A DNA stretch of 33,953 nucleotides from an uncultured Roseibium sp. Lineage in GTDB: Bacteria > Pseudomonadota > Alphaproteobacteria > Rhizobiales > Stappiaceae. The stretch lies in contig NZ_CANMNP010000028.1 of the NCBI RefSeq assembly GCF_947499295.1, positions 1 to 33,953 on the forward strand, written 5' to 3'. The position numbers and the translations under genes were made by a program. The notes below the pieces were generated by a model that searched no databases, was not told the origin of the DNA, and was given only the letters and a program-made list of their open reading frames with translations. Positions 23,164 to 30,353 of this stretch are shown here, piece by piece. Position 1 is the stretch's first letter. The number at the start of each line of letters is the position of its first letter.

Positions 23164-23364
23164 TTAGAGCTCCCTCGCAAGCGTTCGAAGTTCATCCTTA
23201 TGGTCCCGGACCCATTCGAGAGTCCGGAGGGCGCATTTGAGCCGGAGAATGTGTTCCTCCTCCTCGCTGGCCATATGGCCGCGCAGGCTCGAAAACCGCT
23301 GTTCGCGCTTTTCAAGAACATCACGGATTTCATCGATCTGGGCGTAAATGGACCGTTCCGGCAC
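23164..23364 (-). CDS. Small helical hypothetical protein, 66 residues
   Basis: GTG start at 23364 with a strong GGAGGG six bases upstream. Almost entirely helical and charged, with a likely coiled coil (YAQIDEIRDVLEKREQRF then EEEEHILRLKCALRTLEWV). It lies 14 bases downstream of the PemK-like toxin gene in the same orientation, so it is probably co-transcribed. It may be an accessory to the toxin-antitoxin pair, but nothing in the sequence proves that. Confidence 0.65.
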   Translation of the reverse strand: MPERSIYAQIDEIRDVLEKREQRFSSLRGHMASEEEEHILRLKCALRTLEWVRDHKDELRTLAREL

Positions 23365-23378
23365 GACAGACCCTCCAA

Positions 23379-23828
23379 TTATCGTTCGCGTTGAACGAAT
23401 TGGAGCCGCTTGGCGCGGATCGCCTCGGCGAGTTTTCTCAAGATCTGCCCGACAAAGGCGTGGCTGAATTTTCCATAGGATATCGTCAGCGGGTCATAGC
23501 TGATCGGTTCGACATGAAAAGATCCGGGCAGAATGTCCGTATTGGCCTCATCGAGGAGGATCCAGCAGGGGGCGTCACCCTTGAGTTTCAGGCGTTTGCG
23601 TTCGGTTTCCGGAACGCGCAAGCACAAGCGGCCGACGCCGGGATCTTTCGTTGTGAGGGGAAACAAAACCACGTCGCCGCTCTTGGACGTCAATGGAACG
23701 ACAACGCATGCCGGCCTTGCCTTACGGCCTTGTTCCTCGCCTTTTGCGTTTTCTCTTGACCAAAGGAAGCTATAGGAGATGACAAGACCGGTTTCCGGAT
23801 CAATCATCTGCGCCTGTTCCTTGCTCAT
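23379..23828 (-). CDS. PemK/MazF-like toxin
   Basis: A 149-residue protein resembling plasmid-maintenance PemK-type toxins: VISYSFLWSRENAKGEEQGR followed by KARPACVVVPL, the RP-x-x-V-V motif of the SH3-like endoribonuclease fold. Later segments are VLFPLTTKDPG and CWILLDEANTD. Members cleave mRNA, so it should need the adjacent antitoxin. The start at 23828 lies inside the antitoxin gene (29-base overlap), indicating coupled translation. The C-terminal KRLQFVQRER is basic. The sequence is divergent, so the subfamily is uncertain. Confidence 0.8.
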   Translation of the reverse strand: MSKEQAQMIDPETGLVISYSFLWSRENAKGEEQGRKARPACVVVPLTSKSGDVVLFPLTTKDPGVGRLCLRVPETERKRLKLKGDAPCWILLDEANTDILPGSFHVEPISYDPLTISYGKFSHAFVGQILRKLAEAIRAKRLQFVQRER

Positions 23829-24054
23829 ATTGGTCTGCCAAGGCCAGAAGCCCGTCCTCGAAGTCGGCAGGCATCGTCTCCAGCGTCACGGCTTTGCGGG
23901 GATCCTTGGTGCCCTGCAAACGCTCATAATCTTCGAATGCCATGAGAACGAATCTCGGTTTGCGGTGATGGGTGATGCAGACGGGTTCCCGCCTGGCTGC
24001 ATCAGTTACGTCGCCGACGTGTTTGTTGAGATCGGCGGTCGTGAAAGTTCGCAT
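23800..24054 (-). CDS. Phd/YefM-type antitoxin
   Basis: An 84-residue protein starting at 24054 (MRTFTTADLNKHVGDVTDAA) with GGGAG six bases upstream. CITHHRKPRFVLMAFEDYER completes the Phd/YefM DNA-binding domain, and the acidic C-terminal tail (ADFEDGLLALADQYEQGTGA) should wrap the toxin. Pairing a Phd-type antitoxin with a PemK-like toxin is a mixed but known type of combination. It is first in the operon, preceded by the palindrome at 24078-24091. Confidence 0.9.
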   Translation of the reverse strand: MRTFTTADLNKHVGDVTDAARREPVCITHHRKPRFVLMAFEDYERLQGTKDPRKAVTLETMPADFEDGLLALADQYEQGTGADD

Positions 24055-24077
24055 CGGAAACTCCCTGAAAATCCAAT

Positions 24078-24091
24078 TATTATTGATAATA
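24078..24091. promoter_or_regulatory. Operator/promoter of the phd-pemK-like operon
   Basis: TATTAT-TG-ATAATA is a perfect palindrome 24 bases upstream of the antitoxin ATG. On the minus strand it overlaps the likely -10 region of a promoter with TTGAAA about 17 bases further upstream. Likely site of autorepression. Confidence 0.65.
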
Positions 24092-24221
24092 TGGATATTC
24101 TGGAATTTCAAGATTTGGCGCACAGTCGTGCAGATGTGCATCAGCTCTATGTTTGAGGGCATGGCGTTGATTTCCCGCCAGACAACGCCATGCCGGTACA
24201 ACACTGAAGCACAGGCCGGAA

Positions 24222-24251
24222 ACAAAAAGCCTCCGGGTGTTCCGGAGGCTT
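24222..24251 (-). terminator. Intrinsic terminator, leftward
   Basis: AAGCCTCCGG (24227-24236) and CCGGAGGCTT (24242-24251) form a perfect 10-bp stem with a 5-base loop, followed on the minus strand by a T-run (24224-24228). It ends transcription coming from the gene at 24446-24727 before the toxin-antitoxin promoter. Confidence 0.8.
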
Positions 24252-24390
24252 AGCGGGGACTGATGATTTTTCGACGACAATCAGGCGTTATTGTTGTGTT
24301 GATTGTCGTCCAGACAACTTAAGAATGGCTTTAAGGCCATTCGTCAGAGCACGGAAGAAAGCCCGCACGGGCTTGCCGCATTAAACAGAA

Positions 24391-24425
24391 CCGATTGCCG
24401 GCCGCTCGATGCGGCTGGCAATCGG
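24391..24425 (-). terminator. Long hairpin after the 93-residue gene
   Basis: CCGATTGCC (24391-24399) and GGCAATCGG (24417-24425), with inner CCGC-TCGAT-GCGG, followed on the minus strand by TTCTGTTT. It sits 21 bases beyond the stop of the leftward gene. The inner core is shared with the hairpin at 19552-19572. Confidence 0.5.
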
Positions 24426-24445
24426 CCCCCGCCGCGCCGACCTGG

Positions 24446-24727
24446 TTAGTGGCGCCAATTACGACGGCCATATTTGCGCCCGTCGATGATGATGCGGTCC
24501 TGCTGATCGATGGGCGTTCGGGCGTGGCAGAGGACTCCGGCTTCATCAAGGCGGTAAACGACGCAATCGGAATCCCCGAGTGCATAGACCACAAAGCACC
24601 ACGGGCCTTTCCCGTCTTCGCGATCCTGAAACCATCCGTTCATGTTCCGGCACTGCCAACGCCCGGCCCACCATGTGGCTCCGGGCTGTCCTTTGTCTGT
24701 GCGCTGGAAGAGTTCAAGCTGAAGCAT
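24446..24727 (-). CDS. Hypothetical protein, 93 residues, aromatic-rich
   Basis: ATG at 24727 preceded by GGGACAGGATC. The protein is rich in Trp, Cys and Arg (ATWWAGRWQCRNMNGWFQDR, then GPWCFVVYALGDSDCVVYRL). It is likely a small compact beta domain. No family is recognised. It lies downstream of the ParB-like gene in the same direction, separated by a strong hairpin (24762-24793), so expression may be partly uncoupled. Confidence 0.65.
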   Translation of the reverse strand: MLQLELFQRTDKGQPGATWWAGRWQCRNMNGWFQDREDGKGPWCFVVYALGDSDCVVYRLDEAGVLCHARTPIDQQDRIIIDGRKYGRRNWRH

Positions 24728-24761
24728 GATCCTGTCCCGTGAGCTTTCGTTGGAAAGGGAA

Positions 24762-24793
24762 GCCGGTCGCGGGAGGAGAGGCCCGCGACCGGC
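24762..24793 (-). terminator. Intercistronic hairpin after the ParB-like gene
   Basis: Twelve-base perfect arms (GCCGGTCGCGGG 24762-24773, CCCGCGACCGGC 24782-24793) with an 8-base loop; the minus-strand sequence after it is TTCCCTTTCC. Terminator-like or an mRNA-stabilising stem. Confidence 0.5.
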
Positions 24794-24802
24794 GACGGCT
24801 GA

Positions 24803-26725
24803 TTATTCAGCCGCCACGGGAAGAGTTTCGACGTTGCCCATGTCGACGTCGGTTTGCTGCTCATGTGTGGGCATGCCGCAGCGGATCGGTTCGGGCAGCC
24901 AATCCTTATCTTTGAGGGCTTTCTGGGCGAAGGCTGCGCCCTCTGCTTTTTTCATGTCCTTGATACCATCGGCAAAATCTTCGCCGCAAGCTTCCGCCAC
25001 CGCAGCTTGAATGCTGCTGCGTTGCAGGTGCGAGAAATAGTTGTCGGCGGTCGGTTTGAAGTACTCGCGCATGTCAATTCCGACAGCGGCGCCGATCTGA
25101 TCCGCGTGCACCGCTGCATTGGGCCGGGGGAATTTCCCTTCAACGGCATTAAGGGACCGGGACGCGGCCCATGCCAGCAACTGCATAAGGTTGCTTTTGT
25201 GCTGATCGATGCACCAGTCCCAGAGGTCGGCCGGATTGCCGGGGATGTGGCTCCCGAATTGTTCCGCCAGATTTTCCAGTTCATCCATTGTGGCGCACTG
25301 ATCCGGCTGCTTCATCGATCCTTCCAAGCCTGTGCTTGTGATGGTGATTTCCAGCGCGGAATACTGAGGTGCGGTGTAATCCGTGTAGACGAGGCGCAAC
25401 AGGAAACCATGCACCACGGCGGCAAGGGCCACGTCCGGATTGTTCGCCAACTCCAACCGCACGGCTGCGGTTTTCTGGGCTGTCAGGTCCTCCAGCAAGG
25501 TTGCCGAGTGTTTCAGCGCCGGAGCACCTGCGGGTGTTTCCTCTTCAGAATTTTCCGCGCTGGTTCCGTCTTCTCCGGAGTTCTCCGGGCACAGGTCCTC
25601 TGGCTTCACCAGCCCACGATCAACACGCACTGCTCCGTTGCCGTGCAAGCTGACAATCGCCCCTGCAATCTCCAGATCTTCCAGGGCGTAGGTTTCCCGC
25701 TCTGTGATCAATTCGAGCGCGCCAATTTTCTCGCCCAAATCGAACATCTCTGCTTCGGTTTCCTCGGTCCGATCGCACAGTTCCAGTTCATGATATCTCG
25801 CTTCGAGCCGTTCAAGCTCTTCGGCCTGTTCCTCGGTCAAATCTTCGGAATGCGGATAACAGCGGCTATATTCAGAAAGCGCCTGCCAGTCGATTTCCGG
25901 CACGATCTCCACCCATTTCCAGCCTTCGCCCTTCACGGTTTCAACCTCAGCGGCGAGCTTTTCGGCCACGAGCTTTTCAAGAAGGGCGATATCGGTTGCG
26001 TATCCGCCTGAATGGTCGTCAAAGAGATCACGTTTGACCGCACCGCCTGCGGCCTCATAGGCGTCCAGTCCTCCAAGGAACCGCAACCGCTTATCCGATG
26101 CTTTCACGTCCTCGCCTGCCAGCGCGTGCTTGATGCTGTGGGCATGACGGCTATAGGAGGGAAGCGCCTCCCAAACCCGTTTTTGCTCTTCGTGATCGTC
26201 GGTGATGGTGAAGGCGGCGAGTTGGTCAAGGTTCATGCCTTCCTGACGGAAGATTTCACGAAGCTCCGGCGCGACACGGCCCAGGGCAAGCCGCTTTTTG
26301 ACGATGTTCTCCGATGTCCCGAATTTCGCCGCGATATCGGCGACGGGCTGACCGGCGTCAACCAGATCGCGGAAGGCTTCGAATTGGTCTGCCGGATTCA
26401 TCGCCTCCCGCATAATGTTCTCGGTGAGGCTGAGTTCCTGCGCTTCTTCCTTGCTGATCACCTTGACCGGAACCGGGTGGTCGGCGTGAAGTTTATCCTG
26501 CTCCACCAGCAGCAGCGCTGCGCGAAACCGCCGTCCACCGGCTGAGACATAGTAGCGGCCATTGCCTTTGGCTTTGCGCACCAGAAGGTTTTGCAGGATG
26601 CCTTTCGCCGCGATGCTGGCGGCAAATTCCTCGATGCTTTTCTGGCTGTAGGTCTTGCGGACGTTAAGCGGGTCGATTTCGAGTTTGTTGAGCGGGACAA
26701 AGATGATTTCTGCGGTGTTGGACAT
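24803..26725 (-). CDS. Large ParB-like nuclease/partition-domain protein
   Basis: A 640-residue protein of the ParB/RepB/Spo0J superfamily. The N-terminal ParB domain is clear: LEIDPLNVRKTYSQKSIEEF, then YVSAGGRRFRAALLL (near residues 57-72) and LTENIMREAMNPADQFEAF (near 98-116). A helix-turn-helix follows (PVADIAAKFGTSENIVKKRL). The long acidic C-terminal ~450 residues are unlike partition ParB, with Glu-rich linkers near 280-400. The true partition pair is RepA/RepB, so this is more likely a plasmid-establishment or regulatory protein of the type often found next to DUF932 genes. Start 26725 has GGAG eight bases upstream. Confidence 0.9.
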   Translation of the reverse strand: MSNTAEIIFVPLNKLEIDPLNVRKTYSQKSIEEFAASIAAKGILQNLLVRKAKGNGRYYVSAGGRRFRAALLLVEQDKLHADHPVPVKVISKEEAQELSLTENIMREAMNPADQFEAFRDLVDAGQPVADIAAKFGTSENIVKKRLALGRVAPELREIFRQEGMNLDQLAAFTITDDHEEQKRVWEALPSYSRHAHSIKHALAGEDVKASDKRLRFLGGLDAYEAAGGAVKRDLFDDHSGGYATDIALLEKLVAEKLAAEVETVKGEGWKWVEIVPEIDWQALSEYSRCYPHSEDLTEEQAEELERLEARYHELELCDRTEETEAEMFDLGEKIGALELITERETYALEDLEIAGAIVSLHGNGAVRVDRGLVKPEDLCPENSGEDGTSAENSEEETPAGAPALKHSATLLEDLTAQKTAAVRLELANNPDVALAAVVHGFLLRLVYTDYTAPQYSALEITITSTGLEGSMKQPDQCATMDELENLAEQFGSHIPGNPADLWDWCIDQHKSNLMQLLAWAASRSLNAVEGKFPRPNAAVHADQIGAAVGIDMREYFKPTADNYFSHLQRSSIQAAVAEACGEDFADGIKDMKKAEGAAFAQKALKDKDWLPEPIRCGMPTHEQQTDVDMGNVETLPVAAE

Positions 26726-26778
26726 GGGGGTAACTCCGGTTGCCGTGATCGGCCTGACTTTGATGAAAGGTGAGGATT

Positions 26779-26801
26779 GGGAGCGGAATGATCCCGCTCC
26801 C
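26779..26801. terminator. Intercistronic hairpin between the DUF932-like and ParB-like genes
   Basis: GGGAGCGG (26779-26786) pairs with CCGCTCCC (26794-26801), with a 7-base loop and no T-run. It may stabilise or partly attenuate the leftward transcript. Confidence 0.4.
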
Positions 26802-26809
26802 GTTGCGCC

Positions 26810-27673
26810 TTAAGCTGCGGCGCGCATGCCTTTGATTTCGGCCATTTTCTCGGTCAAAACCCAAAGCGCCTTATTGAGCTTGATGTCCTGATCGATCCCG
26901 TTGACGGCACGGGTGCGGCTTCTGCGGCGGCGTCCATTCGCATCCCGGCTGACGGCCCGGATGCCTCCCCGGATCATGTTTTCCTGCGCGACGTTGAAGG
27001 TGGTCCAAAGGTCTTTGCCGGTATCACCACGGCGGCGTGGATCAAGAAGCTGTTCCGGCTGAACAGGTGTGTTTGTTTCACCTTCCGCGTCTCCGAACCG
27101 CAGCACATGAGCCGCTTCGGCAAAGGCGTGGCGTTCGTCAGCGTTGAGTGCCAGCATCGACCAGTCAGCGGGGGCGACCAGAGCCTTTTCGGCTTCCTTC
27201 ATCACCCGGTAGGTGCCTTCGATCACCTTTGCGCCAACGTCTCCGCTGTGACGCACCTTCACGCTATCGAGGGTGGATGTCTGGGACACCAGCGAATTGA
27301 GGCAGCAAACGCGGAACAAACCGGCCATCAGGTCATAGGCCGATGTGCCGTCATTGGCGTTTTTGAGAAGGATTTCGCAAACGGTGTCGCCGACGCTGTA
27401 CTTGCGGTCATCGTCCAGACGGCGAAGCCTGATCAGATGCTTGGTGAAGTCGGATTTGGTTTCGTCGCGGGTTTTCGCCTGCTTGGCTCCAACCGGCATG
27501 AAGCCCTCAGCCATCAATCCACGCAGGATGTCGATTGTCGGGATCGGCTGAAAGCGGTCCGAGCGGCTTTCGTGGGCCTCGGTTGCAAAAATTGAAGGGG
27601 CGGCGCGGCGCAATTCGTCTTCAGTGAGGGCGCGGCCATGATCAAATCTGGCGGTGTGTGTGTAGACTGTCAT
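26810..27673 (-). CDS. DUF932 family plasmid protein
   Basis: A 287-residue protein starting at 27673 with AAGGAG eight bases upstream. Family features: the N-terminal FQPIPTIDILRGLMAEGFMP, the central LFRVCCLNSLVSQTSTLDSV with the RHSGDVGAKVIEGTYRVMKE segment, and an Arg-rich patch (DANGRRRRSRTRAVNGIDQD). DUF932 proteins are common on phages, plasmids and ICEs; their activity is unknown, and a role in early protection or establishment has been suggested. It is the first gene of a leftward unit with the large ParB-like gene. The 439-bp repeat copy 2 lies directly upstream. Confidence 0.9.
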   Translation of the reverse strand: MTVYTHTARFDHGRALTEDELRRAAPSIFATEAHESRSDRFQPIPTIDILRGLMAEGFMPVGAKQAKTRDETKSDFTKHLIRLRRLDDDRKYSVGDTVCEILLKNANDGTSAYDLMAGLFRVCCLNSLVSQTSTLDSVKVRHSGDVGAKVIEGTYRVMKEAEKALVAPADWSMLALNADERHAFAEAAHVLRFGDAEGETNTPVQPEQLLDPRRRGDTGKDLWTTFNVAQENMIRGGIRAVSRDANGRRRRSRTRAVNGIDQDIKLNKALWVLTEKMAEIKGMRAAA

Positions 27674-27704
27674 TTGGGTTTTCTCCTTTTCCCATTTCCG
27701 CGAA

Positions 27705-28143
27705 GCGGGTTCTGTCCCCGAAGGGGCAGGAGCCCGGCTCCTGCTCCTGAGACCTCGGCGGTGAGAGCGTGGGGGAGGGGGACAAGGGGAAAAAACGGAG
27801 GGGGATCGCCCACCGGGACGGCCGGGTGTGGATCCGCGGGCCCGGCGGGCACGCGGATCTGCGCCTGGTCCTGCACGAGGGAGCGACGCCGGCGTGCCGG
27901 CGGCGTGAGTGAGGAAGGATGGGGAGACCGTTTTTTGCCCTTGGTGGGGGAGGGGGAGCGGCGTTTCCCCTCACCCGACAGGGGTGTGATGACCGCCTGC
28001 AGGGCGGCCTATATGGGGATGGCAAGCGGAGTGCGCAGGGCGCAGCCCGGAGGCGGGAGGATCGTCACCGGATGGCCGAGACGGGCGCTTGCGCCTGGCT
28101 TGGGGAGCGCAGCGACTAGAGCCGTGCCCAAAGGGTGCCGCCC
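27705..28143. repeat. 439-bp direct repeat, copy 2
   Basis: Ungapped partner of 21697-22135 (about 94% identical by eye). It starts 31 bases upstream of the DUF932-like gene. In both copies the GC-rich sequence ends at the same place, just before an unrelated ribosome site, which suggests a shared 5' control region for two operons. Confidence 0.92.
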
Positions 28144-28242
28144 AAATTCTCTTTACCTGTTGAGGGCATGGACGAAAGCCGCAATTTTGCAACGATTTTT
28201 TGAAACAGATATTTTCTAGACCAATGGAAAAGGGCCTTTTGC

Positions 28243-28749
28243 ATGCGTGTAATGATTATTTTCAGCCTTTTAACTGTGTTCGTCTGTATTAGATCAGCTT
28301 TCGGAATGCCCTTAAAGATGACCGCAGAGCGCTTATTTGACATATGCGAAGCATCGACTGTGGATGAGGCGGCCGCAAAGGGTGAAAAACTTGGTTGGCA
28401 GCGCATGTCTGACGCGCAACTTGAAGAATGGCGCGCTAGTTTCGTTGGCTACAATGGTGGCTCAGTTGAGGTTTTGGGCTGGCAGCAAGAAACACCTGGC
28501 GCGGCCGTATCCCTGTCATTTTGGATTGCGACCGGCCCAAACGCGCATAAAGCATGTTCATTTTCAACGAAGCAACCGGGCGATTTACTCGAGGCAATTT
28601 CTGAGCGACTAGGTTCACCTGATTCACTCAACAAGGATGATGCGCTCGGAGTTGTTTCGGCATCGTGGAAGCGCGATGGAGCTGAGTACTATTTCTCTCA
28701 GGTCGGCTCGTCCGTTGCAGTAAATGTTAGCCGTCCAGGCGCGACGTGA
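28243..28749 (+). CDS. Secreted hypothetical protein
   Basis: A 168-residue protein with a clear N-terminal signal peptide (MRVMIIFSLLTVFVCIRSAFG, cleavage probably near residue 21), so it should be exported to the periplasm. Two Cys in the mature part (ICEAS near 36 and HKACSF near 105) could form a disulfide. The rest is a small mixed domain (GYNGGSVEVLGWQQ, AVSLSFWIATG, GVVSASWKRDGAEYYF). No family is recognised. It is a single gene, AT-richer than the plasmid backbone, divergent from the DUF932-like operon. Confidence 0.7.
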   Translation: MRVMIIFSLLTVFVCIRSAFGMPLKMTAERLFDICEASTVDEAAAKGEKLGWQRMSDAQLEEWRASFVGYNGGSVEVLGWQQETPGAAVSLSFWIATGPNAHKACSFSTKQPGDLLEAISERLGSPDSLNKDDALGVVSASWKRDGAEYYFSQVGSSVAVNVSRPGAT

Positions 28750-28877
28750 GAACGCCCGATTGCTGAGAAAGTCGCCGGCGGACTCCACATTTCATCGTAC
28801 ATCTAAACAACAAATAGCCCCAATGGTTGCGTAATTTTCCCAGCTCTACCTTAGCGGGTCGGATTGGGAGATGTGCA

Positions 28878-29516
28878 GTGATTAGCACCGAGCACGAGAT
28901 TTATCTTTCTATTCGTGAAAAGATCTTCGACGGTCAAATTGGTGTCGATACGTTCGTTAATATCAAGGAACTATCCAGCCAGTTAAAGGTGAGCGCGTTA
29001 CCGATACGAGAAGCATTGATCCGTTTGGCTTCTGAAGATTTGTTACACTACAGTAGGACCAAAGGATATTTCATTTCAAAGATAGACTATAACTCGCTTA
29101 TAAATGCGTATAACAACATGTATATCTTGGCGAAATGCGCGGCTATTTGGCAGTTGAACAATCCTGGCGACCGTCCCCCACTTCGCTCACAGCAACTCGA
29201 CGATGTTCATATTTGCCCTAAAAATCTGCAACCGGATTCAATTGATGTGGTGCTCGAAGGCGTCGCGGCCACACTGATGAACGATCACAGTTCCCGACTG
29301 TTTCTACATGAACTTCGCCGGACGCGCCCATACCGTTCATGCATAGCGCCATACCGCGAGGATAAAGAGGAAGTGATTTCAAACCTGTGCTCACTACGCT
29401 CATCAATATTGAGTTTAGATTACAAAACAACTCTTTCCAACATTCGGGATCTTCGAAATAACGCAATAAGATACAGCCCAAAGAATTACGAGATATACAG
29501 CGCAATTGTACGTTAA
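28878..29516 (+). CDS. GntR-family transcriptional regulator
   Basis: A 212-residue regulator. The GTG start at 28878 (MISTEHEIYLSIREKIFDGQ) has GGGAG eight bases upstream; the open frame extends to a TTG at 28827 without support. The N-terminal winged helix is typical of the FadR-like GntR branch: VNIKELSSQLKVSALPIREA, then LIRLASEDLLHYSRTKGYFI. The C-terminal ~130 residues are a divergent effector domain, shorter than normal, rich in Asn and Arg and AT-rich in coding. It lies upstream of the cysteine-tailed protein gene and may control the cassette. The ligand is unknown. Confidence 0.82.
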   Translation: MISTEHEIYLSIREKIFDGQIGVDTFVNIKELSSQLKVSALPIREALIRLASEDLLHYSRTKGYFISKIDYNSLINAYNNMYILAKCAAIWQLNNPGDRPPLRSQQLDDVHICPKNLQPDSIDVVLEGVAATLMNDHSSRLFLHELRRTRPYRSCIAPYREDKEEVISNLCSLRSSILSLDYKTTLSNIRDLRNNAIRYSPKNYEIYSAIVR

Positions 29517-29552
29517 GATAAAATATCACTGGAATATATTCGGTTTATCTTA
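29514..29552. promoter_or_regulatory. Inverted repeat between the GntR gene and the cassette
   Basis: TAAGATAAA (29514-29522, containing the GntR stop) pairs perfectly with TTTATCTTA (29544-29552). The inner sequence is also partly symmetric (AATAT/ATATT). It may be a weak terminator or an operator for the regulator; no T-run follows. Confidence 0.45.
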
Positions 29553-29645
29553 GAGTTATATTATCAGTAGGCACATTTGCGCCCAATTTCGAGCGGCTAA
29601 TCTCCGTCGTGAATGCAACTTTCAGGTTCTGATTGGAGACCAGTT

Positions 29646-30296
29646 ATGAAACAGGAGCACACACACTCTGAACTGCCGGCCGGCATCGTTCCCAAGGCGA
29701 ATTCCGATGAAGTTCGCCAGTCCGGCGCGGCTGTCGAAAGCGGAGTTCCGACGCGGGAAGCGTTTTCGGGCGACCAGGCCGCCGAAGAGCCCAAAGGATA
29801 TGCGCAGTCTATTCCCGGGTTCGTCGCGGACGCTTTGAATCGGACAAAGACGGCCGAAGGGTTCAATCTCGATCACGTTCTTGCCCGTTACCAGAAGGAG
29901 CAGGGGTTCTCGGCCGACATTGCCACGGACCACATGCGTGAAATGATCCGCTTCCTTTCCCTGGCGGCCACCGCGACCCAGCACGGAAAATACTACGGCA
30001 TGACCGGCGCCGTGGACGAGTTGTGGCACACGTTCGTGATCTTCACACGCGACTACGCCGCGTTTTGTGAGGCCGTCGCCGGCCGCTTCCTTCACCACGT
30101 TCCGGAAGTCGACGGGCAGATGAGCGACGATACGCTCGATCACTACCTGACGTTCCTGGAAGACTACGAAGCGGTCTATCAGGAGCCGGCGCCCACGGCT
30201 TATTGGCCGCGGCCGACTGGACTTCACGCCGAAGCCGCGTGCAAAGGCTGCTCGGCCTGCAGTGGCTGTTCCGGTCATAGCTGTACGGTTCACTAA
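29646..30296 (+). CDS. DELWHTF-motif protein with cysteine-rich tail; candidate modified-peptide precursor
   Basis: A 216-residue protein; start 29646 has GGAGA seven bases upstream. Residues 1-60 are polar and disordered-looking. Residues 95-180 form a helical domain with MTGAVDELWHTFVIFTRDYA and Cys141, then FLHHVP, a motif I associate with GRDP-like (glycine-rich-domain-like) uncharacterised proteins. The last 18 residues are striking: ACKGCSACSGCSGHSCTVH carries Cys at 199, 202, 205, 208 and 213, with Ser/Gly between. Directly downstream, in the same orientation, are a glycosyltransferase and an ABC exporter. This makes a leader-plus-core precursor plausible. A metal-binding tail is the main alternative. 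Confidence 0.75.
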   Translation: MKQEHTHSELPAGIVPKANSDEVRQSGAAVESGVPTREAFSGDQAAEEPKGYAQSIPGFVADALNRTKTAEGFNLDHVLARYQKEQGFSADIATDHMREMIRFLSLAATATQHGKYYGMTGAVDELWHTFVIFTRDYAAFCEAVAGRFLHHVPEVDGQMSDDTLDHYLTFLEDYEAVYQEPAPTAYWPRPTGLHAEAACKGCSACSGCSGHSCTVH

Positions 30297-30310
30297 GCCT
30301 GTAACTCAAG

Positions 30311-30334
30311 GACCCCGGGAAATTTCCCGGGGTC
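30311..30334. terminator. Perfect 24-bp palindrome after the precursor-like gene (attenuator-like)
   Basis: GACCCCGGGAAA followed by its exact complement, 15 bases after the stop of the cysteine-tailed gene and 20 before the glycosyltransferase. No T-run follows, so it may partially terminate or protect the upstream mRNA, giving more precursor than enzyme. Confidence 0.6.
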
Positions 30335-30353
30335 TCGGCTGAAAGGTTCAAAG

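Noticed and set aside
24854..26011. 385-codon plus-strand open frame
   Set aside because: It is the exact antisense of the ParB-like gene, which has clear domain motifs and a ribosome site; the plus frame has neither.
29622..30293. Minus-strand 223-codon frame opposite the cysteine-tailed protein
   Set aside because: The plus-strand gene has the ribosome site, motif-bearing domain and operon context; the minus frame has none.
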